Numbered from the stretch's first letter, positions 7,429 to 15,777 are shown. The stretch is 25,641 bases of DNA from RGIG3009 sp045595445 (GCA_045595445.1 JAZOAK010000016.1:1-25641), one strand, 5' to 3'. The notes: a model not told the origin generated them from the letters alone. Numbers and translations: made by a program.

Positions 7429-8181
7429 TTACTCAGCCTCCTTTGCAGAGCGGTCTTTGTAGACGCCGATGGGATATTGCGGCAACATATCGGTTTCCAC
7501 CCATTTGAGCGCCTGCTGAGGTGTCATACCCCAGTTGGTGGGACAAGCGGAAACAACTTCTACCAAGCTAAATCCCTTGCCGTCGATCTGATTTTGGAAT
7601 GCCTTTTTGATGGCTTTCTTTGCCTGCATTACGTTCTTGACGTTGTTGGCGGCGACGCGGGCAATGTATTCGGGGCCATCCAAAGTTGCAAGCAGTTCAG
7701 AAACCTTGATAGGCCAGCCGCAGTGCTTGACGTCGCGACCATAAGGCGAAGTTTGCGTCACCTGACCGGGCAGGGACGTGGGTGCCATCTGACCGCCGGT
7801 CATGCCGTAAATGGCATTGTTGACGAAAATGATGGTGATGTTTTCATTTCTTGCCGCCGCATGGACGGTTTCCGCCATGCCGATCGACGCCAGATCGCCG
7901 TCACCTTGATAGGTGAACACGATGTTGTCGGGACGGCAACGCTTGATACCGGTAGCGACCGCGGGCGCTCTGCCGTGAGCGGCTTCAATGGTATCGCAGG
8001 TAAAGTAATCGTACGCCATAACGGCACAGCCTACGGGCGCTACACCGATCGCCTTCCCTTCGATGCCCAGTTCGTCAAGAACTTCGGCAACCAAGCGGTG
8101 GATAATACCGTGGGGACAGCCGGGGCAATAGTGGAAAGGGAGATCGGACAGCGATTTGGGTTTTTGAAACACAACAGCCAT
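7429..8181 (-). CDS. 2-oxoacid:ferredoxin oxidoreductase, beta (TPP) subunit
   Basis: 250-residue thiamine-diphosphate subunit. The TPP/Mg2+ motif starts at GDGD (93-96) and ends at NN (121-122). Cysteines for the proximal iron-sulfur cluster are in HYCPGCPHG (C19, C22), with further ones at C52 and in SACPTNWG near the C terminus. Length fits the separate beta subunits of VOR and KOR enzymes. Its ATG directly follows the alpha stop (TAAATG), with GGAGAG inside the end of the alpha gene. Substrate could be 2-oxoisovalerate, 2-oxoglutarate or others; the T-box setting favours branched-chain 2-oxoacids. Confidence 0.92.
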   Translation of the reverse strand: MAVVFQKPKSLSDLPFHYCPGCPHGIIHRLVAEVLDELGIEGKAIGVAPVGCAVMAYDYFTCDTIEAAHGRAPAVATGIKRCRPDNIVFTYQGDGDLASIGMAETVHAAARNENITIIFVNNAIYGMTGGQMAPTSLPGQVTQTSPYGRDVKHCGWPIKVSELLATLDGPEYIARVAANNVKNVMQAKKAIKKAFQNQIDGKGFSLVEVVSACPTNWGMTPQQALKWVETDMLPQYPIGVYKDRSAKEAE

Positions 8182-9243
8182 TTAGAACTCTCCTTTCTGT
8201 GCCTTGCAAATGGATGTAAGCACCTCGTCGGGGGTGGGGATCATACCGCCGCTGCGGTTGCACAGCGCAACCGGTTTCTTACAACTGGTGGCAAGACGGA
8301 CGTCTTCGATCATTTGACCCATGCTCAGCTCGACGCTGATGAAGCCGTTGACCTTGTCTGCCGCTTCCGCCAACACCTTGTTGGGGAAGGGCCACAGCGT
8401 GATGGGACGAATGAGTCCAACCTTGATGCCTTCTTCTCTTGCGGCAACCACGGCATTTTTGGCAACGCGGGAGGCAATGCCAAACGCGACGACGCAATAC
8501 TCGGCATCCTCCATCATAAACTCTTCCCACATGGCTTCGTTTTCTTCGATCAGTTTATACCGCTCGTAGCGTTCGAAGTTCTTGATTTCGAGTTCCTCGG
8601 GTTTTAAGTAAAGGGAGTTGACGACGTTGTGTGTGCGCTCACAATTGGTGCCGGTCAATGCCCACGGCTTTTCGTAGGTTTCCACCTCAGCATCCTCAAA
8701 GGAAATGGGCTCCATCATCTGACCGATGGTGCCGTCGGCGAGGATCATTGAGGTCATTAAGTATTTGTCCGCCAGATTAAAGCCCTTGATCGTCAGGCTT
8801 GCCATTTCCTGAACGGAAGCGGGAGCCAACACGATCATTTTGTAATCGCCGTGTCCGCCGCCCTTTGTTGCCTGAAAGTAATCGGACTGGGAGGGCTGAA
8901 TACCACCGAGACCGGGACCGCCGCGCTGAACGTTTACTACCAAAGCGGGCACGTCGGAACCGGCAAGATAGCTGAGCCCTTCCGCTTTCAGAGAGATTCC
9001 GGGGCTGGAAGAAGAGGTCATTACGCGGGTGCCGGTGGCGGCAGCGCCGTAGACCATATTGATGGAAGCGATCTCACTCTCCGCTTGCAGGAACACGCCG
9101 CCGATCTTCGGCATTTTTTTTGCCATATAGGCAGCGATTTCCGTCTGCGGGGTGATGGGATACCCAAAATAATGGCGGCAACCGGCGCGGATCGCGGCTT
9201 CGGCGATCGCCTCGTTACCCTTCATTAATACTTTTTCTGCCAT
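8182..9243 (-). CDS. vorB: 2-oxoacid:ferredoxin oxidoreductase, alpha subunit (VorB-like)
   Basis: 353 residues, with the family pattern GNEAIAEAAIRAGCRHYFGYPITPQ split over the N terminus, EIASINMVYGAAATG, the SSSSPGISLKAEGL segment and NVQRGGPGLGG. This layout is typical of proteins named 3-methyl-2-oxobutanoate dehydrogenase subunit VorB. It forms the catalytic core with the beta subunit. GGAGGGG precedes the ATG. It lies 12 nt after the ferredoxin subunit in a compact operon downstream of a valine-type T-box. Oxidative (degradative) and reductive (carboxylating) directions are both chemically possible. Confidence 0.9.
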   Translation of the reverse strand: MAEKVLMKGNEAIAEAAIRAGCRHYFGYPITPQTEIAAYMAKKMPKIGGVFLQAESEIASINMVYGAAATGTRVMTSSSSPGISLKAEGLSYLAGSDVPALVVNVQRGGPGLGGIQPSQSDYFQATKGGGHGDYKMIVLAPASVQEMASLTIKGFNLADKYLMTSMILADGTIGQMMEPISFEDAEVETYEKPWALTGTNCERTHNVVNSLYLKPEELEIKNFERYERYKLIEENEAMWEEFMMEDAEYCVVAFGIASRVAKNAVVAAREEGIKVGLIRPITLWPFPNKVLAEAADKVNGFISVELSMGQMIEDVRLATSCKKPVALCNRSGGMIPTPDEVLTSICKAQKGEF

Positions 9244-9255
9244 AATTGCCCCTCC

Positions 9256-9462
9256 TTATCGCTCTACGGTGATGATGCAATCGGGGCACATCGTCGCGCA
9301 GAAAGCGCAGCCGATGCACTTTTCCGGATGCTCCATCACAGCAGGGGAATATCCTTTTTTGTTGATCTTATCGAGTGCAATGGCAAGGCACTGCTTTGGG
9401 CAGGCATCCACGCACAGGCCGCAGCCTTTGCAAAGATCGGTGTTAAACGTTACGTTTGCCAT
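9256..9462 (-). CDS. 2-oxoacid oxidoreductase ferredoxin-type (delta) subunit
   Basis: 68-residue 2[4Fe-4S] protein with two complete cluster motifs, CKGCGLCVDACP (residues about 11-22) and CIGCAFCATMCP (about 49-60). It is the electron-transfer subunit of the VOR complex. AGGAGG precedes the ATG at 9462. It is first of the four oxidoreductase genes, directly after the P-loop ATPase gene. Confidence 0.93.
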   Translation of the reverse strand: MANVTFNTDLCKGCGLCVDACPKQCLAIALDKINKKGYSPAVMEHPEKCIGCAFCATMCPDCIITVER

Positions 9463-9474
9463 AGTGTTTCCTCC

Positions 9475-10173
9475 TTAACCCCACAAAGGCCGGTTTTGCG
9501 GCTTTTGGGATGGCAAGTCAAAATATCGTTCCTGCAATTGCAGGGGGAATACGTCAGGGATGGTCAGCGCCTCGGCAATATCGTGCCTTACGGTATTGAG
9601 CCACAGCGGCAGGCCGGAGAGCTTGCTTAACGTTTCCATGAAGCTCAGCGAATCCAGCACCGTTTGCACGGTGGTTTCGGTGCCTAAGTTGGCGTTGTTG
9701 ACAAGACAGGTGAAGGGAAGACCGCAAGCGGCTTCGATTTCTCGCATGACTGCCAGTGCTTCCTCGGGTGTGCGGGTGAGGGGGCGATAGCAGTTAGCAA
9801 CAAATGCCATTTGATAGTTGTTCTCCTGCTTGATAAAGGGAACGTACCGCCCCAACGCGTAGGCGCCACGATCGTCACCGCCGATGTCAATTACACCGTG
9901 AACGGTGGTATCTTCCACCAAACGGTATGCCTCTGCGGGCAATGCGGGCAGGTCCACGTTGCTGTTCGCAAAGGGGGGGGAGATCAACTCCACACCGGCG
10001 GCGTCCAGTTCCTTGGCACTGTCTTTCGTGCGGAAATAGGGGTTCACGATATCCAAATCCGCGATGCAGACCGCTTTCCCTTCCGCCGCCAGATGCAAGG
10101 CATAGTTGACGGCGATATTGGTTTTGCCGCTGCCGTAATGACCGGCAAACAGCGTGAGTCGTTTGTGTTCCAT
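9475..10173 (-). CDS. P-loop ATPase of the VOR operon
   Basis: 232 residues with Walker A GHYGSGKTN (11-19), followed by a strand ending in ADLDIVNPYF (about 38-47) as in MinD/CobQ-type NTPases, and IDIGGDDRG as probable Walker B/switch region. Proteins like this often accompany ferredoxin-dependent 2-oxoacid oxidoreductases in Clostridia, but I do not know a proven role; cofactor maturation or an energy-dependent activation step are possible. It begins 3 nt after the ligase stop codon with only a weak ribosome site, so translation is likely coupled to the ligase. Confidence 0.75.
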   Translation of the reverse strand: MEHKRLTLFAGHYGSGKTNIAVNYALHLAAEGKAVCIADLDIVNPYFRTKDSAKELDAAGVELISPPFANSNVDLPALPAEAYRLVEDTTVHGVIDIGGDDRGAYALGRYVPFIKQENNYQMAFVANCYRPLTRTPEEALAVMREIEAACGLPFTCLVNNANLGTETTVQTVLDSLSFMETLSKLSGLPLWLNTVRHDIAEALTIPDVFPLQLQERYFDLPSQKPQNRPLWG

Positions 10174-10176
10174 AAC

Positions 10177-12465
10177 TTACAGCTTCTTACGAATGATTTT
10201 ACCGCTGGTAGTCTTGGGCAAGCTGTCTTTGAACACCACGATCCGCGGATACTTATACGGCGCGGTGCGCTGCTTGACGTAGTTCTGAATTTCTTTTTTC
10301 AGTTCCTCCGTCGGCTCGGTGCCGTTTACCAGCACGATACTTGCCTTGACCACCTGCCCTCTGACCTCGTCGGGAGCGGCGGAAACACCACATTCCAGAA
10401 CGTAGGGCAATTCCATAATGACGTTTTCAATTTCAAACGGCCCGATGCGGTAGCCGGAGGACTTGATGACGTCGTCGGCGCGACCTACGTACCAGTAGAA
10501 GCCATCCTCGTCTTTCCAAGCGAGGTCGCCGGTGTGATAATAACCGTCGCGCCAGGTTTCTTTGGTGACTTCCTCGTTGCCCTCGTAGGCGTATGCCAGA
10601 CCGCAGGGCAGACCTTTGGAGATGTCAATGCAGATCTCACCGGTTTCACCGGGATCCACGTCGTTGCCGTCCTGATCTAACAGATGGACCGGATACAGCG
10701 GGACCGGTTTACCCATTGAACCAACCTTATGACTATCGCCCGCCAAATTGGCGATGATAACGGTGCTTTCGGATTGCCCGAAGCCCTCCTTAATGGCGAT
10801 CCCCGTGTGCTTCTTGAACTGAATATATACCTCGGGATTCAGCGCTTCTCCGGCGGTGGAGGCATATTCCACAGACGACAGGTCAAAGCGACTGAGATCC
10901 TGCTTGATAAGCATACGATACATGGTGGGGGGTGCACAGAAGGTAGTGATGTTGTGCTTCTTGAACATGGGCAAGATCTGCTCAGCGTCAAAACGGTCAA
11001 AGTCATATACAAAGATGGCAGCTTCACACAACCACTGACCGTAAAGCTTACCCCACAGAGATTTCGCCCAACCGGTATCGGAAATGGTAAGATGCAGACC
11101 GTTCGGATTGACGTGATGCCAATATTTGGCGGTGATGAAATGCCCAAGCGGGTATTTGTAATTATGCGCCGCCAGTTTGGGATATCCGGAAGTGCCGGAG
11201 GTAAAGAACATCAGCATCGGATCGTCACCGCAGGGCGAGTTCTCGCTTCTCACAAAACGGCTGGAAAACATCGGATACTCTTCGTTAAAATCATGCCAAC
11301 CGTCCCGACTGCCGTTTACCAAAATCTTCGTTTCCAGCATCGGACAGTTTTTAGAGGCGGCATCCACCGCCTCCGCCACGTCGCCGTCGGCGGTGCAGAG
11401 AATGGCTTTGATATTGCCGGACGTAAAGCGATAGGTCAAGTCTTTTTCCAGCAATTGATTGGTAGCGGGGATTACGATGGCACCCAACTTGTGCAGACCC
11501 AACACCGCAAACCAGAACTGGTAGTGGCGCTTTAAGATCAACATCACACGGTCGCCGCGACGGATACCCAAGCTTTTGAAATAGTTTGCTGCACGTGCGG
11601 ATTCCTTTTTCATATCCTCAAAGGTAAAGCGCCGTTCGGTGCCGTCTTCGGAAACATGCAACATTGCCAACTTGTTCGGCTTGGTGCTGCCGAGTTCATC
11701 GATGACGTCAAACGCAAAGTTAAACGTATCCTCGTTGTGGAAGTCAATGGCGGTCAGCTTGCCATCCTCCTCCGTGGGAGTGATGAACTTGCGATAAACG
11801 CGCGCTTCGGTGTCGGGTGTGCGCACCGCGGTATCCACTGTGGCGACAGCCGCCGCTTGCTCGCCGGTACGTGCCGCCTCGTTGGAAAGAACAATGGCGT
11901 AAAAGGCACAATCCTCACCGCCGACGGCGACCATGCCGTGGGGGATGGAGGAGTCGTAGTAAATACAGTCACCGGGGTTCAAGGTCTCGCTGTTGGAGCC
12001 GATCTGGATTTTCATTTGACCACGGATGACGATGTCACATTCCTGACCCTCGTGGGTGGTGAGTTGAATATCCTCGTACTCGGCACCTTCGCGATACGCC
12101 AACTTCATATACAGCGGCAAGGCAATACGGTTGCGGAAATCCGGTGCTAAGTTGTAGCCGACCATATGGTGGGCTTCCTCGATGCGCTGACCGTCACCCT
12201 TGCGGGTTAAAGCATAGGTACGCAACTTGGCGCTGCGGCCCTCCAACAGGTCGGAGAAGTCTACGCCGAAGATCAAGACACAGCGATACAGGAAGGCAAC
12301 GCTCATGTTGCGACTACCCTCTTCAAATTGGCAATAGTCCTCGACGGAAACGCCGGTACGCTGTGCCATTTCCTCAACGGAAAAACCGCTGATCGTCCGC
12401 AATTCCCGAATACGGGACGCTACTTCACGAATTTTGTAGTCCGTGCCTGTCATTATCTGTTCCAT
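10177..12465 (-). CDS. HTH-cupin-acyl-CoA ligase fusion (valine T-box)
   Basis: 762 residues in three parts: an XRE-type helix-turn-helix at about 14-75 (VEEMAQRTGVSVEDYCQFEEG), a cupin at about 120-195 (TTHEGQECDIVIRG; SIPHGMVAV), and an AMP-forming acyl-CoA ligase from about 245 on. Ligase motifs: FTSGTSGYPK (421-430), GFGQSE (561-566), YHTGD (643-647), GRADDVIKSSGYR (661-673) and PKTTSGK with catalytic K756. The ligase is closest in style to medium-chain/acetyl-CoA synthetases. Start 12465 has a GAGG site about 8 nt upstream; the longer reading runs back through the T-box terminator and is rejected. It sits behind a GUC T-box and heads the VOR operon, so isobutyrate (valine precursor) is the inferred substrate. 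The HTH-cupin part may sense substrate or regulate; this is unknown. Confidence 0.85.
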   Translation of the reverse strand: MEQIMTGTDYKIREVASRIRELRTISGFSVEEMAQRTGVSVEDYCQFEEGSRNMSVAFLYRCVLIFGVDFSDLLEGRSAKLRTYALTRKGDGQRIEEAHHMVGYNLAPDFRNRIALPLYMKLAYREGAEYEDIQLTTHEGQECDIVIRGQMKIQIGSNSETLNPGDCIYYDSSIPHGMVAVGGEDCAFYAIVLSNEAARTGEQAAAVATVDTAVRTPDTEARVYRKFITPTEEDGKLTAIDFHNEDTFNFAFDVIDELGSTKPNKLAMLHVSEDGTERRFTFEDMKKESARAANYFKSLGIRRGDRVMLILKRHYQFWFAVLGLHKLGAIVIPATNQLLEKDLTYRFTSGNIKAILCTADGDVAEAVDAASKNCPMLETKILVNGSRDGWHDFNEEYPMFSSRFVRSENSPCGDDPMLMFFTSGTSGYPKLAAHNYKYPLGHFITAKYWHHVNPNGLHLTISDTGWAKSLWGKLYGQWLCEAAIFVYDFDRFDAEQILPMFKKHNITTFCAPPTMYRMLIKQDLSRFDLSSVEYASTAGEALNPEVYIQFKKHTGIAIKEGFGQSESTVIIANLAGDSHKVGSMGKPVPLYPVHLLDQDGNDVDPGETGEICIDISKGLPCGLAYAYEGNEEVTKETWRDGYYHTGDLAWKDEDGFYWYVGRADDVIKSSGYRIGPFEIENVIMELPYVLECGVSAAPDEVRGQVVKASIVLVNGTEPTEELKKEIQNYVKQRTAPYKYPRIVVFKDSLPKTTSGKIIRKKL

Positions 12466-12482
12466 ACGGTATACCTCACAAA

Positions 12483-12755
12483 TAAAAACTCGTCTCAAAA
12501 GAAAGATCCCTTTGAGACGAGCTGAAACAACCCGCGGTACCACTCAAATTGCATTTGCCTCACGGCAAACACCACTCATTGGGTGCCAACACACCCTAAG
12601 CACTGACGTAGCTCGCACGGGGAGGGTCTACTACCATTCTTCCTCCCGGCTCCGGAGCGACAAACAAACTGCTTCTGCCGTGGCTTGCACCAACCGCCAG
12701 TTCTCTGAGGGCAGGGGACACAGTCGTTTTTCTCCATCAAAGCCTTTATATATAA
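12483..12755 (-). promoter_or_regulatory. T-box riboswitch, valine specifier (GUC)
   Basis: Minus-strand leader with all T-box marks: an AGAGAA-type distal loop region in Stem I, the antiterminator motif GAGTGGTACCGCGGG (12531-12545), and a terminator stem of 11 bp (12489-12499 with 12511-12521) followed by TTTTTATT. In Stem I the basal helix GGAG/CUCC (CUCC at 12654-12657) is preceded by G and then GUC (12659-12661), the valine codon. The bulge UGGU fits tRNAs with discriminator A, as for tRNA-Val. Uncharged tRNA-Val should allow read-through into the ligase-VOR-dehydrogenase operon. Confidence 0.85.
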
Positions 12756-12761
12756 TAAGGA

Positions 12762-12790
12762 ATCATATCACTTTATAAAAAGTTTGTCAA
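12762..12790 (-). promoter_or_regulatory. Promoter of the valine T-box operon
   Basis: TTGACA (12785-12790) and TATGAT (12762-12767) on the minus strand with a 17-nt spacer, near consensus. It begins 9 bases after the stop codon of the upstream ligase gene, and no terminator separates the two. Confidence 0.8.
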
Positions 12791-12799
12791 TATATTTTC

Positions 12800-15064
12800 T
12801 TACAGTTTATTACGCATAATTTTACCACTGATGGTCTTGGGAAGCTCGTCGCGGAACACCACGATACGCGGATATTTGTACGGCGCGGTGTGCTGTTTGA
12901 CGTAGGTTTGGATCTCCTTTTTCAGGTCCTCCGTTCCCTCAACACCGGGAACCAGCACGATGCTCGCCTTGACCACTTGACCTCTGACCTCGTCCGGGGC
13001 GGCGGAAACGCCACATTCTAAAACGTAGGGGAGTTCCATAATGGTGGATTCGATCTCAAACGGCCCGATGCGGTAGCCGGAGGATTTGATGACGTCGTCA
13101 GCACGACCGACGTACCAGTAGTAGCCGTCCTCATCGCGCCACGCCACGTCACCGGTATGATACATGCCGTCGTGCCACACCGCATCGGTCGCTTCTTGGT
13201 TTTCATAGTAGCCTAAGAATACGCCGCAGGTAGGTGTCGGATCGGTACGAATGACGATCTCACCGTTGATACCGTCCGGGACGGGATTGCCGTCGGCATC
13301 CACGATGTCGATACCGTAGCCGGGAACCGGTTTGCCCATGGCACCGGGCTTGATGTTGGTGCCGTACAGGTTAGCGATACCGAGCGTCATTTCGGTCTGA
13401 CCGAAGCCCTCGTGGATGCGTAGACCCGTCGCTTTCTCAAACTGATAGAACACCTCGGGGTTCAACGCTTCACCCGCGGTAGTTGCGTGGTGGATAGATG
13501 ACAGATCAAAACGGCTGAGATCCTGCTTGATAAGCATCCGATACATCGTGGGCGGCGCGCAGAACGTGGTAATGTTGTATTGCGCAAACATCGGCAGGAC
13601 CTTTTCGGCGTCGAAGCGGTCAAAGTCATAGGTGAATACCGCACCCTCACACAGCCATTGACCGTAGAGCTTGCCCCACAAGGCCTTGCCCCAACCGGTT
13701 TCGGAAATGGTGAAGTGCAGACCGTCTTTTTCGCACAGATGCCAGTATTTGGCGGTCACGTAATGTCCCAACGCATATTTATAAGAATGTGTTGCCATTT
13801 TAGGATAACCGGTGGTGCCGGAGGTGAACAGCATCAGCATCGGATCGCTGCCGCAGGGGGCGTCGTCGGTGCGTACGTAGCGGCGGCTGAACAGACCGTA
13901 CTCCTCGTCAAAGTTGTGCCAGCCCTCGCGGTCGCCGCCCACCAAGAGCTTGGTCAGTTGCATACCGGCTGATTTTTCGGCAAGTTCTACCTGCTGTGCG
14001 GTATTACCGTCTGCGGTACAGACAACGGCACTGACGTTCGCCGCTTGGAAACGGTAAACAAAGTCATGCTCCATCAACTGGTTGGTGGCGGGAATGGCGA
14101 TCGCGCCCAGTTTGTGCAGACCGAGGATCGCATACCAGAACTGGTAATGGCGTTTGAGCACCAGCATGACGCGGTCACCGCGACGGATACCCAAACTCTT
14201 GAAATAGTTGGCGCTCTGGGAGGAGGCGTCCTTCATATCCTTAAAGGTAAAGCGGCGCTCGGTCATATCGTTGGCAACGTGGACCATTGCCAATTTTTCA
14301 GGCTCACGGCGGGCGATGGCATCCACCGTATCAAAAGCGAAGTTGTAGTTTTCGGTATCCTCAAACGAGAGGTTTTGCAGCATCCCGTTTTCGTCCTCTT
14401 CCACTTTGATAAATTTGTGGCACAAGAGTTTCTCAGAGTTATTTTTGCGCCCTTGAGCGATGTAAAGCGGCTGATCGGTGGTGTCACTTGCCATAATCAT
14501 GGACAAAAACACGCAATCGTTGCCGTCGATGGCGATCATGCCGTGAGGAGTGGAGGATTTATAGAAGATGGAGTCGCCCTCCCGCAGAATTTCCTCGTGG
14601 TCGCCCACCTTGATCCGCAGGGCGCCCTTGATGACCATATTAAACTCCTGACCCGTGTGGGTGGTGGTGTGGATGGGCTTATCCTGTAAATCGGCAGAGT
14701 ATTCATAGGTGACCCAGTACGGCGTTGCCAGTTTTTTGCGGAACATGGGCGCCATATCCTGAATGGTGATGCCATCCTCGCTGGCGGTTACCAAACCTTT
14801 ACCACGGCGGGTAACGGTGTAACCGGATAGTTTGGCACTACGCCCTTCCAAGAGAACGGTAATCTCAACGCCAAAGACCTTGGCACACTTGTGCAAAAAG
14901 GTAAAGGGGAGATCGACCGTACCGGTTTCGTACCGGCGGTAGAGTTCTTCGTCCACCTCGGTGAGTTCTGCCATCTTTTGCATACTGTAACCCAAAATCT
15001 CGCGCATACCGCTAATACGGGCGGCGATATCCATCAGTTGGGTTGAGGTGTTTGTTGTTGTCAT
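12800..15064 (-). CDS. HTH-cupin-acyl-CoA ligase fusion (isoleucine T-box)
   Basis: 754 residues, a full-length paralogue of the next gene downstream: XRE helix-turn-helix at about 15-75, cupin at about 120-195 (HTTTHTGQEFNMVIKG; STPHGMIAI), ligase from about 240. Motifs: FTSGTTGYPK (413-422), GFGQTE (553-558), YHTGD (635-639), GRADDVIKSSGYR (653-665), PKTISGK with K748. Long blocks are identical to the paralogue, including TFCAPPTMYRMLIKQDLSRF and the region around ECGVSAAPDEVRGQVVKA, so they arose by duplication. AAAGGA lies 8 nt before the ATG. It stands behind an AUC (isoleucine) T-box; 2-methylbutyrate is the inferred substrate, not shown by sequence. It may read through into the valine T-box. 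Confidence 0.85.
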   Translation of the reverse strand: MTTTNTSTQLMDIAARISGMREILGYSMQKMAELTEVDEELYRRYETGTVDLPFTFLHKCAKVFGVEITVLLEGRSAKLSGYTVTRRGKGLVTASEDGITIQDMAPMFRKKLATPYWVTYEYSADLQDKPIHTTTHTGQEFNMVIKGALRIKVGDHEEILREGDSIFYKSSTPHGMIAIDGNDCVFLSMIMASDTTDQPLYIAQGRKNNSEKLLCHKFIKVEEDENGMLQNLSFEDTENYNFAFDTVDAIARREPEKLAMVHVANDMTERRFTFKDMKDASSQSANYFKSLGIRRGDRVMLVLKRHYQFWYAILGLHKLGAIAIPATNQLMEHDFVYRFQAANVSAVVCTADGNTAQQVELAEKSAGMQLTKLLVGGDREGWHNFDEEYGLFSRRYVRTDDAPCGSDPMLMLFTSGTTGYPKMATHSYKYALGHYVTAKYWHLCEKDGLHFTISETGWGKALWGKLYGQWLCEGAVFTYDFDRFDAEKVLPMFAQYNITTFCAPPTMYRMLIKQDLSRFDLSSIHHATTAGEALNPEVFYQFEKATGLRIHEGFGQTEMTLGIANLYGTNIKPGAMGKPVPGYGIDIVDADGNPVPDGINGEIVIRTDPTPTCGVFLGYYENQEATDAVWHDGMYHTGDVAWRDEDGYYWYVGRADDVIKSSGYRIGPFEIESTIMELPYVLECGVSAAPDEVRGQVVKASIVLVPGVEGTEDLKKEIQTYVKQHTAPYKYPRIVVFRDELPKTISGKIMRNKL

Positions 15065-15105
15065 GGCAATCTTCCTTTCTTGTAGGGGCGATTGTAAAGT
15101 AAAAT

Positions 15106-15369
15106 AAAAAAACGCCCCAAGAATAAAATTCTTGAGACGAGCAAATCATTACCCGCGGTACCACTCAAATTACGACCGAAGTCGTCGCTTCAGACTCTAA
15201 CAAGCCCTATCCCTTAACGCGGGCGGACGGGAGAACCTGGCATACGCTCGGCTCACCGGCTCGGAAGTGATGGGTCTGATTGCAGCGGGTCGTCGGCGTC
15301 ACACCAATCGCCGACTCTCTGGAGATCCGGGTTGCAGGACCGTCTTCGTCATAGCCTTTATAGGATATT
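15106..15369 (-). promoter_or_regulatory. T-box riboswitch, isoleucine specifier (AUC)
   Basis: Minus-strand leader with an AGAGAG distal loop in Stem I, the T-box motif GAGTGGTACCGCGGG (15152-15166), and an 11-bp terminator stem (15113-15123 with 15129-15139, including G-U pairs) followed by a T-run. Stem I base pairs GGCU with AGCC and GAAG with CUUC (15264-15267). Just before CUUC come A and then AUC (15269-15271), the isoleucine codon. The leader closely resembles the valine one, including the shared GCTCGTCTCAA start of the terminator, and is presumably its duplicate. Confidence 0.85.
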
Positions 15370-15375
15370 GACCTT

Positions 15376-15404
15376 ACGATAGCACATTAGCAGACGAAAG
15401 TCAA
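15376..15404 (-). promoter_or_regulatory. Promoter of the isoleucine T-box gene
   Basis: TTGACT (15399-15404), 17-nt spacer, TATCGT (15376-15381) on the minus strand. It is back to back with the leucine T-box promoter, with an A/T-rich stretch between them. Confidence 0.75.
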
Positions 15405-15443
15405 CAGTTTTTTTAAGAAGTTTTAGAAAAAAAGAAATTTTTA

Positions 15444-15472
15444 TTGACAAATCCGCAAAGGTATGGTTAAAT
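15444..15472 (+). promoter_or_regulatory. Promoter of the leucine T-box operon
   Basis: TTGACA (15444-15449), 17-nt spacer, TTAAAT (15467-15472). The upstream A/T-rich 39 bp shared with the divergent promoter could act as an UP element for both. Confidence 0.75.
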
Positions 15473-15478
15473 ACAGAT

Positions 15479-15757
15479 AATTATTCACAAAGACAGTGAC
15501 GGAAAACTTGCCTTTTTCCAATGCCACAGAGAGCCGGCGGGTGGTGCGAGCCGGAGCAAAGAAACTTGGCGATCTGATTCCCGAGTCGGCTCTGCCAACG
15601 CGTAATGTTAGTAGTGGAGTTCGGTTGCCCCCGTTATAGGGCTGGGACTTGTTAGAGTCCGATGAGTGATTTCCCGTATGGGGAATAAACAGGGTGGTAC
15701 CGCGAACGTTGATTCGTCCCTGAGGCTTCAAATATAGCCTCAGGGCTTTTTTATTTC
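15479..15757 (+). promoter_or_regulatory. T-box riboswitch, leucine specifier (CUG)
   Basis: Leader with the Stem I distal motifs AGAGAG (15528-15533) and GGTGGTGCGAGCC, the T-box AGGGTGGTACCGCG (15691-15704), and a 10-bp terminator stem CCCTGAGGCT (15718-15727) with AGCCTCAGGG (15736-15745) followed by six T. In Stem I, GGAA pairs with UUCC (15578-15581); before it come A and CUG (15574-15576), a leucine codon. The alignment of all three leaders at this helix supports this register. It controls the LeuA-like and TIM-barrel-ligase genes. Confidence 0.85.
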
Positions 15758-15777
15758 TATTCGAAGGAGTGTCCGTT

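Noticed and set aside
7477..8607. Long open frame on the plus strand (376 codons) opposite the VOR genes
   Set aside because: It is antisense to two strongly conserved oxidoreductase genes, has no ribosome site and no recognisable domain; a shadow frame of GC-rich coding DNA.
5797..10173. Catabolic (Stickland-type) reading of the VOR-dehydrogenase operon
   Set aside because: Not excluded chemically, but control by T-boxes and pairing with AMP-forming ligases fit synthesis better; no acyl-phosphate or kinase genes are present.
9811..10680. 289-codon plus-strand frame opposite the ATPase and ligase
   Set aside because: Shadow of conserved genes on the other strand, with no family signature.
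12466..12543. Upstream extension of the valine-type ligase to 12543
   Set aside because: The added codons are translated T-box antiterminator and terminator sequence, and the start at 12465 has its own ribosome site.
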